Positions 22,226 to 31,141 of a stretch of DNA of 48,225 bases are shown here, piece by piece. The position numbers were made by a program, and so were the translations under genes. The notes under the pieces are model-generated. The model made no database searches and was not told the DNA's origin. It worked only from the letters and a program-made list of their open reading frames with translations. Location of the stretch: assembly GCA_937927415.1 (NCBI GenBank), contig CALBDS010000041.1:1-48225 (forward strand). Direction: 5' to 3'. Position 1 is the first letter of the stretch, and each line of letters begins with the position of its first letter. The DNA is from an uncultured Rhodospirillaceae bacterium. GTDB lineage: Bacteria; Pseudomonadota; Alphaproteobacteria; Azospirillales; Azospirillaceae.

Positions 22226-23650
22226 ATGAACATGCGTAACGTCATGATGATCGGCAGCAGTGCTGTTGCCGTGACGCTGGCACTTGCCGCCCCGGCCCTG
22301 GCCGACACCACCGAGGATCTGCTGTCCCACCTGCGGTCCAAGGGCGTGTTGACCGCCAGCGAATTCACCACCCTGAGCCAGCGCCATCAGGCCGAAACCG
22401 CCCGTGCCGCCGCCGACGCCAAGGCCAAAGTCGATGCGCAGGTCCAGGCACAGGTTCAGGCGGCCAAGGCCGCGGCAGCCGGCGACGACAAGACCATCGT
22501 GCGCAAGGCCGACAAGGGGCTGGGGCTGAAGGTGGGTGATGTGAACATCCAGCTTTCCGGCTCCATCAACGGTTTCTACGTCCACGACACCGGCGACAGC
22601 GGCCCCAACACCACGGTGGCCGGCGGGGTGGTCAACACCAACGGCAACAGCTCGTCGGTGCGCAACGGCCTGCTGCCCGGCTATCTGAAGGTGGACGTCA
22701 CCACCACCCAGGAAGGCTTCGACCTGGGCGCCCATTTCGGCATCTATCCGGGCATCAACAGCGTGTCGTGGAACGGTGGGGCCAATTCCGCCGGACAGCC
22801 GCAGGCCCTCGGCACCTCCGGCGCCGATTTCCGCCAAACCTACCTGACGGTCGGGAACAAGAGCCTGGGCGAGTTGAAGGTGGGCCGCGACATCGGCCTG
22901 TTCGGATCGGACGCCATCCTCAACGACATGACGCTGCTGGGCGTGGGCACGGCGGCGGCCAACAGCAGCCCCAGCAACACCTCGCTGGGCCGCATCGGTC
23001 TGGGCTACATCTACACCGATTTCCAGCCGCAGATCACCTACACCACCCCGACCTTCGCCGGTTTCACCGCGTCGGCGGGGGTGTTCACCCCGATGGTCAC
23101 CGCGGGCAGCACGGAAGTGAACGATTCCCCCGGCTTCCAGGGCAAGCTGACCTATGATTTCACCGCCGGCGGGGCCACCGGCCATCTGTGGGGCGGCTTC
23201 ATCACGCAAAAGCACGACCAGACGGGCGCCCAGGCCGGCTACACCGGCACCGGCTTCGACGTGGGTGCCAAGCTTGGATATGGGCCGGTGGGGCTGACCG
23301 GCTATTACTACACGGGCGAGGGTATCGGCACCACCGGCCTGTTCATCCTGTCGGCCACCGCCTCAGGCTCCAAGCGTGACAGCGACGGGTTCTATGTCCA
23401 GGGCACCGTCAAGCCCATCGAAAAGCTGACGCTGGGGGTCAGCTACGGCGAAAGCAACCTGGACCTCGCCAGCGGCGAAGTGAACCCAACGCTGGTGAAG
23501 CAGAACAGCTCGTGGGCGTTCCAGACCAAATACGCGCTGACCGACTGGGTGTCGCTGGTGGGCGAATACACCAGCACCACGTCAAAGGCTCACGGCGGCA
23601 ACGAGGCCAGTTCCGACGCCATCGCGCTGGGGGCCATCCTGTTCTTCTGA
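22226..23650 (+). CDS. Outer-membrane porin
   Basis: 474 residues from ATG 22226, chosen because AGGGGG lies 9 nt upstream and a good signal peptide follows (MNMRNVMMIGSSAVAV, cleavage after ALA at 26). An earlier in-frame ATG at 22178 would bury the signal peptide. The mature protein begins with a short helical, Ala/Gln-rich coiled-coil-like stretch (about 60-90), as in porins that contact peptidoglycan or trimerise. Alternating beta strands with aromatic girdles follow (YLKVDVTTTQEGFDLGAHFG, LGRIGLGYIYTDFQPQITY), and it ends with Phe-Phe, the Bam-recognised C-terminal signature. The likely role is passive diffusion of small solutes; the substrate cannot be read from the sequence. It is divergent from sapC and followed by a strong terminator. 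Confidence 0.85.
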   Translation: MNMRNVMMIGSSAVAVTLALAAPALADTTEDLLSHLRSKGVLTASEFTTLSQRHQAETARAAADAKAKVDAQVQAQVQAAKAAAAGDDKTIVRKADKGLGLKVGDVNIQLSGSINGFYVHDTGDSGPNTTVAGGVVNTNGNSSSVRNGLLPGYLKVDVTTTQEGFDLGAHFGIYPGINSVSWNGGANSAGQPQALGTSGADFRQTYLTVGNKSLGELKVGRDIGLFGSDAILNDMTLLGVGTAAANSSPSNTSLGRIGLGYIYTDFQPQITYTTPTFAGFTASAGVFTPMVTAGSTEVNDSPGFQGKLTYDFTAGGATGHLWGGFITQKHDQTGAQAGYTGTGFDVGAKLGYGPVGLTGYYYTGEGIGTTGLFILSATASGSKRDSDGFYVQGTVKPIEKLTLGVSYGESNLDLASGEVNPTLVKQNSSWAFQTKYALTDWVSLVGEYTSTTSKAHGGNEASSDAIALGAILFF

Positions 23651-23687
23651 GTGCAGCGGGCGTCTCCATCCGACGGCACGAAAAACT

Positions 23688-23723
23688 GGGGGGCGGCAGA
23701 AATGCCGCCCCCCTTTTGTTTTT
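23688..23723 (+). terminator. Bidirectional intrinsic terminator
   Basis: An 11-bp stem (GGGGGGCGGCA / TGCCGCCCCCC) with GAAA loop is followed by TTTTGTTTTT on the plus strand. The preceding AAAAA gives a U-tail on the minus strand too. It ends the porin gene and the convergent transglutaminase gene, whose stop codon overlaps the T-run. Confidence 0.9.
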
Positions 23724-26700
23724 AGCTCCGCCGCAGGTCCAGCGTCATGGGGAACTGCGGGTTGCGCTCCTCCGGCGGGATGGCCATCGGGCCGGGGGTG
23801 TGGCCGAAGGGGTAGAAACGGGCCAGACGCCGCCCTTCCGCCTCGTTGGCGTTGACGGGGAAGGTGTCGTAGTTGCGCCCGCCGGGGTGCATGACGTGAT
23901 AGGTGCAGCCGCCCACCGACCGGCCCACCCACGTATCCACCACGTCGATCACCAGCGGCGTGTGCACCGGGATGGTCGGGTGCAGGCACGACGCCGGTTG
24001 CCACGCGCGGTACCGCACGCCGCCCACATACTCGCCCTCGGTGCCCGTCGGCACCAGCGGCACCCGGCGGCCGTTGCAGGTGACCACATAGCGGTCCCCC
24101 ATCAGCCCGGTCAGCCGCACCTGCACCCGCTCCACCGACGAATCCACATAGCGGACGGTGCCGCCGCCGCCGGGTTCCTCGCCCAGCACGTGCCACGGCT
24201 CCAGCGCCATGCGCAGTTCGACGGTGATGCCTCGCTGGACGATGTGGCCATAGACGGGGAAGCGGAAATTGGTGTGCGGCTTGAACCACGCCTCGTCAAA
24301 CGGGAACCCGTGCTCGCGCAGGTCGGCCAGAACGTCGGCCAGATCCTGTTCGACGAAATAGGGCAGCATGAAGCGGTCGTGCAACTCGTTGCCCCAGCGC
24401 ACCAGCTTGCCCTTGTACGGGTGCTTCCAGAACCGCGCGATGAGCGCACGGATCAGCAACTGCTGCGTCAGGCTCATTTCCGCGTGCGGCGGCATCTCGA
24501 ACGCGCGGAACTCCAGCAGCCCCAGCCGGCCCGTGGAACTGTCGGGGGAATAGAGCTTGTCGATGCAGAACTCCGCCCGGTGGGTGTTGCCCTGCACGTC
24601 CACCATCAGATGGCGCAGCACCCGGTCCACCAGCCACGGCGGGCACTGGCCCATGGCCGCCGCCTCGTCCAGCTTGCCGAAGGCGATGTCCAGTTCATAG
24701 AGGGAATCGTCCCGCGCCTCGTCCACCCGCGGGGCCTGGCTGGTCGGGCCGATGAACAGGCCGGAGAAGACGTAGGACAGCGACGGGTGGTTCTGCCAAT
24801 AGGTGATCATGCTGCGCAGCAGGTCGGGGCGGCGCAGGAACGGGCTGTCGGCGGCGGTGGCCGCCCCCATCACCACATGGTTGCCGCCGCCGGTGCCGCA
24901 GTGGCGCCCGTCGATCATGAACTTTTCGGTGCCCAGCCGTGCCTGCCGCGCCTCGTCATAAAGGGCGGTGGTGTTGCGCACCAACTCGTCCCAGGAATGG
25001 GCAGGGTGGATGTTCACCTCGATCACGCCGGGATCGGGGGTGACGGCCAGCAGGTTCAGACGCGAATCGCGGGGCGGCTGATAACCCTCGATCACCACCG
25101 GAAGATCAAGCTCCAGCGCCGTCGCCTCGATCTCCTGGATCATGGCGATGTAGTCTTCCAGCATCCCCATGGGCGGCATGAACAGATAGATGCGGCCCTG
25201 GCGCGCCTCGCACGTCAGGGCGGTTCGGACGATCCACCACGCGGACTTGCCGTGTTCGGGGATCTCGGTGCGCACCTCGGCCATCGCCTGACGCACCCGC
25301 ATTTCGCGGGGGCCGGGCTTGGGCGCTTCGAACGGACGCTGGCGCAGCGGCACCTGATTGGGCGGCAGCGGCGGACGCTCGTCGAACGGGTCCTGCTCCC
25401 ACACATAGGGGTAATCGGATTCCGCCACCCACGGCAGCGACCCCAGCGGCAGGCGGAAGCCCATGGAACTGTCGCCGGGGATCAGCAGCAGCCGTTCCTG
25501 GCGCAGCGGCCACACACTCGACAGCCACACCGGCCCCTGCGTCGTCATGCGGCGGTTGATGGGAAGCGCGAAGCCCACCGGCTCCCTCAGGCCGCGGGTG
25601 AACACGCGGGCCAGCCGTTCGCGCTCCTCCGCATCCTCCAGCTTGCTGTCCAGCGGATCGACGTTGACCGGAAGCTCCTGTTCGCGGCGCAGGTAGTGCC
25701 ACGGGTCCTCATAGGCCGCCAGCACCAGCGCCGGGTCGATGCCCAGCCGCTTGGCCAGCGTCACCAGGAACAGGCCGGCATCCTCGGCGGTGTGGCCGTA
25801 ATCGGTGTCTTCGCGGGCCAGCAGGTCGGAATTGTTCCACAGCGCCTGCCCGTCCTTGCGCCAATAGACGGTAAAGGCCCAGCGGGGCAGCGATTCGCCG
25901 GGGTACCATTTGCCCTGACCGTGATGCAGCAGCCCGCCGGGGGCGAAACGGCGCATCAGCCGCTGCACCAGATCGGCGGCCAGCGTGCGCTTGTGCACAC
26001 CGTTGGCGGCGGTGTTCCATTCCGCCCCGTCCATGTCGTCGATGGACACGAAGGTCGGCTCGCCGCCCATGGTCAGCCGCACGTCGCCGGCGGTCAGGTC
26101 GGAATCGATGGCGTGGCCCAGGGATTCGATGGCCGCCCACTGCTGCGGCGTGTAGGGCTTGGTGACCCGCGGCGCCTCGTAGATACGGGTGACCGACATC
26201 TCATGGGTGAATTCCACCTCGCACTGGTCCACCGCCCCGGTGATGGGAGCGGCCGACGAGGCGTCGGGGGTACAGGCCAGCGGGATGTGCCCCTCCCCCG
26301 CCAGCAGGCCCGACGTGGGGTCCAGCCCGACCCACCCGGCGCCGGGCAGGAACACCTCGGTCCATGCGTGCAGGTCGGTGAAGTCGGCCTCCGGCCCCGA
26401 GGGGCCGTCCAGCGCCTTCTGGTCCGCCGTCAACTGGATCAGGTAACCGGACACGAACCGCGCCGCCAGCCCCATGTGCCGCAGGATCTGCACCAGCAGC
26501 CACGCCGAATCGCGGCACGAGCCGGTGCGCTTGCCCAGCGTCTGCTCGCAGGTCTGAATGCCCGGCTCCAGCCGGATGACATAACCGATGTCCTGCTGAA
26601 GACGCTGGTTGATCGCCACCAGGGAATTGATGGTCGGGGTCGGCGTGCGGTCGATGGCGTCGATGTACTGCCGAAGCAGCGGCCCCACCGGCTCCGTCTC

Positions 26701-27054
26701 CAGATAGGGCTTCAGCTCCTTTTCCAGCCAGGGTTCATAGGTGAAGGGGATCGCCTGCGCCTTTTCCTCAAGGAAAAAGTCGAACGGGTTGATGGCGGCG
26801 ATTTCCGCCACCAGATCCACCTCCACGATCAGTTCGCGGGTTTTTTCGGGGAAGACGAAGCGGGCCTGGTAATTGGATTGGGGATCCTGCTGCCAGTTCA
26901 GGAAATGCTTCTTGGGCGTGACCTTCAGCGAATAGCTGAGAATCGGCGTGCGGCAATGGGGGGCTGGCCGCAGCCGGACGATGTGCGGCGACAGGGACAC
27001 CAGCCGGTCATAGCGATAAATGGTCTTATGATTGAGGGCGACATGAATCGCCAT
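23722..27054 (-). CDS. Transglutaminase-like protein with C-terminal DUF2126
   Basis: 1,110 residues, start ATG 27054 with AGGGG upstream. Residues 1-~110 are the bacterial transglutaminase N-terminal beta domain (HKTIYRYDRLVSLSPHIVRL). Residues ~160-255 are the transglutaminase core with a visible triad: Cys180 (GSCRDSAW), His229 (DLHAWTEVF) and Asp245 (GLDPTSG). The remainder (~300-1110) is the DUF2126 region, rich in Trp and charged motifs (TMGGEPTFVSIDD, NVDVKE-like strands, MPPHAEMSL). The family is cytoplasmic by appearance (no signal peptide). Its physiological substrate is not established; hydrolytic or isopeptide chemistry on proteins or peptides is inferred from the triad. It usually accompanies alpha-E and circularly permuted ATP-grasp genes, which are not seen here. 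Its neighbour across the gap is the unrecognised gene at 27350. Confidence 0.9.
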   Translation of the reverse strand: MAIHVALNHKTIYRYDRLVSLSPHIVRLRPAPHCRTPILSYSLKVTPKKHFLNWQQDPQSNYQARFVFPEKTRELIVEVDLVAEIAAINPFDFFLEEKAQAIPFTYEPWLEKELKPYLETEPVGPLLRQYIDAIDRTPTPTINSLVAINQRLQQDIGYVIRLEPGIQTCEQTLGKRTGSCRDSAWLLVQILRHMGLAARFVSGYLIQLTADQKALDGPSGPEADFTDLHAWTEVFLPGAGWVGLDPTSGLLAGEGHIPLACTPDASSAAPITGAVDQCEVEFTHEMSVTRIYEAPRVTKPYTPQQWAAIESLGHAIDSDLTAGDVRLTMGGEPTFVSIDDMDGAEWNTAANGVHKRTLAADLVQRLMRRFAPGGLLHHGQGKWYPGESLPRWAFTVYWRKDGQALWNNSDLLAREDTDYGHTAEDAGLFLVTLAKRLGIDPALVLAAYEDPWHYLRREQELPVNVDPLDSKLEDAEERERLARVFTRGLREPVGFALPINRRMTTQGPVWLSSVWPLRQERLLLIPGDSSMGFRLPLGSLPWVAESDYPYVWEQDPFDERPPLPPNQVPLRQRPFEAPKPGPREMRVRQAMAEVRTEIPEHGKSAWWIVRTALTCEARQGRIYLFMPPMGMLEDYIAMIQEIEATALELDLPVVIEGYQPPRDSRLNLLAVTPDPGVIEVNIHPAHSWDELVRNTTALYDEARQARLGTEKFMIDGRHCGTGGGNHVVMGAATAADSPFLRRPDLLRSMITYWQNHPSLSYVFSGLFIGPTSQAPRVDEARDDSLYELDIAFGKLDEAAAMGQCPPWLVDRVLRHLMVDVQGNTHRAEFCIDKLYSPDSSTGRLGLLEFRAFEMPPHAEMSLTQQLLIRALIARFWKHPYKGKLVRWGNELHDRFMLPYFVEQDLADVLADLREHGFPFDEAWFKPHTNFRFPVYGHIVQRGITVELRMALEPWHVLGEEPGGGGTVRYVDSSVERVQVRLTGLMGDRYVVTCNGRRVPLVPTGTEGEYVGGVRYRAWQPASCLHPTIPVHTPLVIDVVDTWVGRSVGGCTYHVMHPGGRNYDTFPVNANEAEGRRLARFYPFGHTPGPMAIPPEERNPQFPMTLDLRRS

Positions 27055-27160
27055 GGCCGATACCCCTCTTGGACAGTCTGCGGAACCGACAATAACGTTA
27101 GCATTACATCGCAGGCCGGCACAGGGGAGAGCGCGCGCACCTCCTCATTCGTTGCTGCGG

Positions 27161-27176
27161 CGCAACAGGTGTTGCG
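27161..27176. promoter_or_regulatory. Palindrome CGCAACA-GG-TGTTGCG, candidate operator
   Basis: A perfect 7-bp inverted repeat with 2-bp spacer lies in the 295-bp divergent gap between the transglutaminase gene (start 27054) and the unknown gene (start 27350). The position suits a shared operator. No further gene or terminator is seen in this gap. Confidence 0.4.
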
Positions 27177-27349
27177 TTCGACGAGGTTCCAAGGGGCGGG
27201 AAGCGCCCATCCGTTCTTTTTCCATCGAAATCCTCTGTCGTCTAAGCTATTGCCCCGGATAGAATTGAACATCCCATCCGGGAATCGGGGCTGCCGTTCT
27301 GACGGTCATGACCATGCTGCGGGAAAGCGCGCTTCAGGGAGGCCAGGCG

Positions 27350-28219
27350 ATGGAGGCCAGCGCCGCAGGACGCGGGGTGGTCATCGGCAAGTATTTCAAT
27401 CTGAATCCTCTGCCTCCCACCAACGACATCCTCGGCAATCCGCTGGTGGTGGCCGACCTGCCCACCCACAAGCTGCCCAAGGAAGGATGGCGCAGCCGGC
27501 TGGGGCGGGTGATGGCGCGGCTGCACCTGGGCCGCCAGCCGGCGCAGATGCGGCTGCGGTGGAAGATCCACGACACCATCGGCATGGTCCTGGCGTCCAT
27601 CTCCCCCGCCGTGACGCTGGCGTCCAACCAGCTCACCGCCGCCCGGAAGAAGAAGGGGCGCACGGTGGTGGTCCGCCACCCCTATCACCTGCGGGCGGTC
27701 TTCGATTTCATTCCCCAGATCCCCGAGGATCTGGCGCCCGAGCGCCGGTTCCTGGAATTGCTGATGAGCCGGGTCTTGCGGAAATACGGCGAACAGTTGG
27801 GCCAGAACCGCGGAGTTCCCTTTTCCTTTGAGAACGAAGCCAGGGAGTATTTTTATTCCGGCTACAAGATGGAGCGGCAGATCAAGCGCATCAACGCCGC
27901 CGACGAGCGATTCGCCGCCCTTCAAGCCATCTATGACGCCTATTTCCACGGCCGGAATTATTACTATTACGCCCTGCTGCGGCGGGAGCGGCTGAACCCG
28001 GAAAACAAGCTGTTCATGCTGTTCGCCCGCGCCTGCTATTTCATGGCCCGCATCGACTGGAGCGGGCAGTTGGCCGACAAGCCCAACATCCGCCAGCTTC
28101 CCCGCCGCGGCGACATGATGTTCTTCGTCCAGCGCGACAAGTCGGTCCTGGAACGCTACCGCACCGATCCCGATTTCCAGAAATCGGTGAAAAGCGTGTT
28201 GGATGCGTTTCCCGAGTAG
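27350..28219 (+). CDS. Uncharacterised protein
   Basis: 289 residues from ATG 27350, chosen for AGGGAGG 7 nt upstream; in-frame ATGs at 27308 and 27314 lack such a site. I do not recognise the family. The protein is basic in its first third (GWRSRLGRVMARLHLGRQ), with one amphipathic-hydrophobic stretch (HDTIGMVLASISPAVTLASN). A conserved-looking PYHLRAVFDFIPQIPEDL follows, then a tyrosine-rich run (NYYYYALLRRERLNPENK) and FMLFARACYFMARIDWSGQ. It has no signal peptide, no clear membrane helix and no catalytic motif I can name. It is transcribed away from the transglutaminase gene and towards rpoZ, which has its own promoter 30 bp past this stop. Coding is supported by strong ribosome site, length and codon-position GC bias. 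Confidence 0.75.
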   Translation: MEASAAGRGVVIGKYFNLNPLPPTNDILGNPLVVADLPTHKLPKEGWRSRLGRVMARLHLGRQPAQMRLRWKIHDTIGMVLASISPAVTLASNQLTAARKKKGRTVVVRHPYHLRAVFDFIPQIPEDLAPERRFLELLMSRVLRKYGEQLGQNRGVPFSFENEAREYFYSGYKMERQIKRINAADERFAALQAIYDAYFHGRNYYYYALLRRERLNPENKLFMLFARACYFMARIDWSGQLADKPNIRQLPRRGDMMFFVQRDKSVLERYRTDPDFQKSVKSVLDAFPE

Positions 28220-28248
28220 CAGAGATGCGGTCACGCCCGGGTTCGCGC

Positions 28249-28277
28249 TTGCACACCCGTTGGGCGGTCCTTATAGT
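28249..28277 (+). promoter_or_regulatory. Sigma-70-type promoter for rpoZ-rsh
   Basis: TTGCAC (28249-28254) and TATAGT (28272-28277) are separated by exactly 17 bp, 35 bp before the rpoZ ATG. This is a near-consensus housekeeping promoter. Confidence 0.7.
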
Positions 28278-28312
28278 CTTTTCCTCCCATTCGGTACCGG
28301 AGTTTCTGTGGC

Positions 28313-28711
28313 ATGGCGCGCGTTACCGTCGAAGATTGCGTTCTCAAGATTCCCAACCGTTTCGAGCTGGTCATGATGGCCGCCCAGCGGGCGCGGGAAG
28401 TGGCGTCCGGTGCTCCGCTGTCCATCGACCGCGACAACGACAAGAATCCCGTCGTGGCGCTGCGTGAAATCGCCGACGAAACCGTCAGCCTGGACGGGCT
28501 GCGTGACTCCCTCATCAAGGGTCATCAGAAGATGGCCGAGACGGAGGAGCCGGAAGAGGAAATCGTCGAGCTGATGGCCGGCGAGAATGATTGGGCGCGC
28601 GGCAGCGACGGCATCGCCGACGAAGACGGCATGTCGGAAGAAGGCGGCGAGGACGACGTGGGCGCCGATGCCGGCGACGGCTTCGACATGGGTGATGATG
28701 AGGGGCTGTAA
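28313..28711 (+). CDS. rpoZ: DNA-directed RNA polymerase omega subunit
   Basis: 132 residues, start MARVTVEDCVLKIPNRFELVM. Omega latches onto the beta-prime subunit and helps assemble RNA polymerase. The conserved core (residues 1-~70) includes NRFELVMMAAQRAREV and DNDKNPVVALREIADETV. After that comes an unusually long acidic tail rich in Glu, Asp and Gly (about 75-132), common in alphaproteobacterial omegas and of unclear use. It is first in a two-gene unit with rsh, as is usual; omega also forms part of a ppGpp-binding site in other proteobacteria, which makes the pairing functionally sensible. The start is preceded by a good promoter but only a weak ribosome site. Confidence 0.97.
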   Translation: MARVTVEDCVLKIPNRFELVMMAAQRAREVASGAPLSIDRDNDKNPVVALREIADETVSLDGLRDSLIKGHQKMAETEEPEEEIVELMAGENDWARGSDGIADEDGMSEEGGEDDVGADAGDGFDMGDDEGL

Positions 28712-28758
28712 CGTCACCCCTCCCCCATTGCGCGCGATGAGGGGCGCCCTCCTTTTTT
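28700..28758 (+). promoter_or_regulatory. Mutually exclusive hairpins between rpoZ and rsh
   Basis: Three short segments, GAGGGG (28700-28705), CCCCTC (28717-28722) and GAGGGG (28739-28744), allow two alternative hairpins. Segment 1 overlaps the end of rpoZ just before its stop codon. Segment 3 is followed 8 nt later by TTTTTT (28753-28758). A 2:3 hairpin could act as a weak terminator and 1:2 as its alternative. This is structural inference only; the stems are 6 bp. Confidence 0.35.
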
Positions 28759-28828
28759 CGGAAGCAGGCCGCCCCACATCTGCCTTTATGGAAACCAGAC
28801 GGGTGCGTTCCGCACCGGGCCGGTGCCT

Positions 28829-31012
28829 GTGATCCGGCAATATGAACTTGTCGAGCGCGTCAAAGCATACGATCCCTCGGCCGACGAGGATATGCTGAAC
28901 CGCGCCTATGTCTTCTCGATGAAGGCGCACGGGTCGCAGACCCGCGCCTCCGGCGACCCCTACTTCCTCCACCCGCTGGAGGTTGCCGGCATCCTGACCC
29001 AGATGAAGCTGGACACCGCCACCATCGTGACGGCCCTGCTTCACGACACCGTGGAAGACACGGTTGCCACCCAGGAAGACATCGAACGCATCTTCGGCAA
29101 GGAGATCGGCCGGCTGGTGGACGGCGTGACAAAGCTGTCGCGCCTGGAAATGAACAGCGAGCAATCGAAGCAGGCGGAAAACTTCCGCAAGCTGGTCCTG
29201 GCCATGTCGGAGGACATCCGCGTCCTGCTGGTCAAGCTGGCCGACCGCCTGCACAACATGCGCACGCTGCATTTCATCCAAAAGCCGGAAAAGCGCAAGC
29301 GCATCGCCCGCGAAACCATCGAAATCTACGCGCCGCTGGCCGAACGCATCGGCATGCACCGCATCAAGGACGAGCTTGAGGATCTGGCCTTTGCCGAACT
29401 CAACGCCGAGGCGCGCGATTCGATCCTGGCCCAGCTCGCCCGCCTGCGCTCGGAAGGCGAAGGCCGGGTCGAGACGATCATCAAGGAACTGACCGACATC
29501 CTGTCCAAGGAGGGGATCTCCAACCCGCAGGTGACGGGCCGGGAAAAGACCCCCTATTCCATCTGGCGCAAGCTGCAGCAGAAGAACGTCAGCTTCGAGC
29601 AGTTGTCGGACATCATGGCCTTCCGCGTCATCGTCGAAACGGTGACCGAGTGCTATCAGACGCTGGGCGTGATCCACAGCCATTACCCGGTCGTCATGGG
29701 CCGGTTCAAGGATTACATCTCGACACCCAAGCCCAACGGCTACCGCTCCATCCACACGGGCGTGATCGGGCCGGGCCGCAACCGCATCGAGGTGCAGATC
29801 CGCACCCGCGACATGCACGAGGTCTGCGAACTGGGTGTCGCCGCCCACTGGGCCTATAAGCAGGGGATGCCGCGCGAAGGGGCGCGGGAATACCGCTGGC
29901 TCAGCGAAATCCTCGACATCCTCGAACACGCGCAGAAGCCGGAAGAGTTTCTGGAACATACCAAGCTGGAACTGTTCCAGGATCAGGTGTTCTGCTTCAC
30001 GCCCAAGGGCGATCTGATCGCCCTGCCGCGCAGGGCTACGCCGGTTGACTTTGCCTATGCGGTGCACTCCCAGGTGGGTGACCATTGCGTCGGCGCCAAG
30101 ATCAACGGCCGGATGCTGCCGCTGCGCACCGAGCTGCAGAACGGCGATCAGGTCGAGATCATCACCTCCAAGGCGCAGACGCCGGTACCGGGCTGGGAAC
30201 GCTTCGTCGTCACCGGCAAGGCCCGCGCCCGCATCCGCCGTTTCCTGCGCACCCAGCAGCGCGCCCAGTACATGGAACTGGGCCGGGCCATCCTCCAGCG
30301 GCAGTTCCGCCAGGAAGGGTATGATTTCGGCGAAAAGGCGCTGGACGGGGTCATCAAGATCTTCCAGCAGCCCACGGCCGACGATCTGATGGCGGCGGTG
30401 GGGTCGGGCCTGCTGTCGGGACGCGAAGTGTTCCTGGCCGTCTTCCCCGGCCACAAGCCCCACGCGCAGCAGCAGGCCCTGACGCCGGGGGAGGCCATCG
30501 ACCGCGCCGCCTCCACCCTGCCCAAGCCGCCCAAGCCCAAGCCGCGGGGCAAGGAACAGCCGCTGCCCATCCGCGGCCTGATCCCCGGCATGGCGGTGCA
30601 TTATGCCCGCTGCTGCCACCCCCTGCCCGGCGACCGGATTGTGGGCATCGTCACCACCGGCAAGGGCGTGACCATCCACACCATCGACTGCGAAACGCTG
30701 GAAAGCTTCCACGAATCGCCGGAACGCTGGATCGATGTGGCGTGGGACGTGGGGCCGGATTCACCGGAAGAACACGTGGGCCGTATTGCTCTGGTGGTGG
30801 CCAACGAACCGGGCAGCCTGGGCACCCTGTCCACGGTGATCGGCAAGAACGGCGGCAACATCAACAACTTGAAGATCACCAACCGCAACCCCGATTTCTT
30901 CGAGTTGATGATCGATATAGAGGTCAAGGACGCCAAGCACCTGACCAACATCGTGGCGGCGTTGCGCGCCATGCCGGTCATAAACTCGGTGGAGCGGTCG
31001 CGGGGGCGGTAG
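28829..31012 (+). CDS. rsh: Bifunctional (p)ppGpp synthetase/hydrolase (RelA/SpoT homologue)
   Basis: About 727 residues. The start is GTG 28829, giving MIRQYELVERVK as in relatives; GTG 28823 would add two residues. The order is: HD hydrolase domain with His34, His48 and HDTVED at 72-77 intact; synthetase domain with RFKD at 292-295 followed by KPNGYRSIH. RxKD (not ExDD) is the signature of bifunctional enzymes. Then comes a TGS domain (CFTPKGDLIALPRRATPVDFA), a linker and conserved-cysteine region (YARCCHPLPGD), and a C-terminal ACT domain (VANEPGSLGTLSTVIG). It makes ppGpp from GTP/ATP under starvation and degrades it otherwise. Cotranscribed with rpoZ. The stop is followed 7 bp later by the multi-hairpin element. 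Confidence 0.96.
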   Translation: MIRQYELVERVKAYDPSADEDMLNRAYVFSMKAHGSQTRASGDPYFLHPLEVAGILTQMKLDTATIVTALLHDTVEDTVATQEDIERIFGKEIGRLVDGVTKLSRLEMNSEQSKQAENFRKLVLAMSEDIRVLLVKLADRLHNMRTLHFIQKPEKRKRIARETIEIYAPLAERIGMHRIKDELEDLAFAELNAEARDSILAQLARLRSEGEGRVETIIKELTDILSKEGISNPQVTGREKTPYSIWRKLQQKNVSFEQLSDIMAFRVIVETVTECYQTLGVIHSHYPVVMGRFKDYISTPKPNGYRSIHTGVIGPGRNRIEVQIRTRDMHEVCELGVAAHWAYKQGMPREGAREYRWLSEILDILEHAQKPEEFLEHTKLELFQDQVFCFTPKGDLIALPRRATPVDFAYAVHSQVGDHCVGAKINGRMLPLRTELQNGDQVEIITSKAQTPVPGWERFVVTGKARARIRRFLRTQQRAQYMELGRAILQRQFRQEGYDFGEKALDGVIKIFQQPTADDLMAAVGSGLLSGREVFLAVFPGHKPHAQQQALTPGEAIDRAASTLPKPPKPKPRGKEQPLPIRGLIPGMAVHYARCCHPLPGDRIVGIVTTGKGVTIHTIDCETLESFHESPERWIDVAWDVGPDSPEEHVGRIALVVANEPGSLGTLSTVIGKNGGNINNLKITNRNPDFFELMIDIEVKDAKHLTNIVAALRAMPVINSVERSRGR

Positions 31013-31019
31013 GGATCCG

Positions 31020-31137
31020 TTGGGCTACCGCCCAAGCCCGTTTGGGGCGATGCCCCAAACCCCCTTTTCTTTTATGGATAAAAAGGGCGGAGGTTTGGAG
31101 GCGTCAGCCTCCAAGCGGGGCCGGGGCGGCAGCCCCG
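31020..31137 (+). repeat. Multi-hairpin intergenic repeat, copy 1
   Basis: About 118 bp, aligned base by base with a second copy at 48061-48176. Successive hairpins are: TTGGGC-tacc-GCCCAA; TTTGGGGC-gat-GCCCCAAA; CCCTTTT...AAAAGGG around CTTTTATGGAT; TTGGAGGC-gtca-GCCTCCAA; and GGGGC...GCCCC. T-runs occur in both directions. It fills the gap between convergent rsh (stop 31012) and gloA (stop 31142), so it likely works as a two-way terminator. The family-wide distribution cannot be seen here. Confidence 0.85.
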
Positions 31138-31141
31138 CTCG

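Noticed and set aside
23512..27831. Plus-strand 1,439-codon frame opposite the transglutaminase gene
   Set aside because: Arg/Gln/His-rich shadow of a well-conserved minus-strand protein with an intact catalytic triad; it also crosses a strong terminator and overlaps the gene at 27350.
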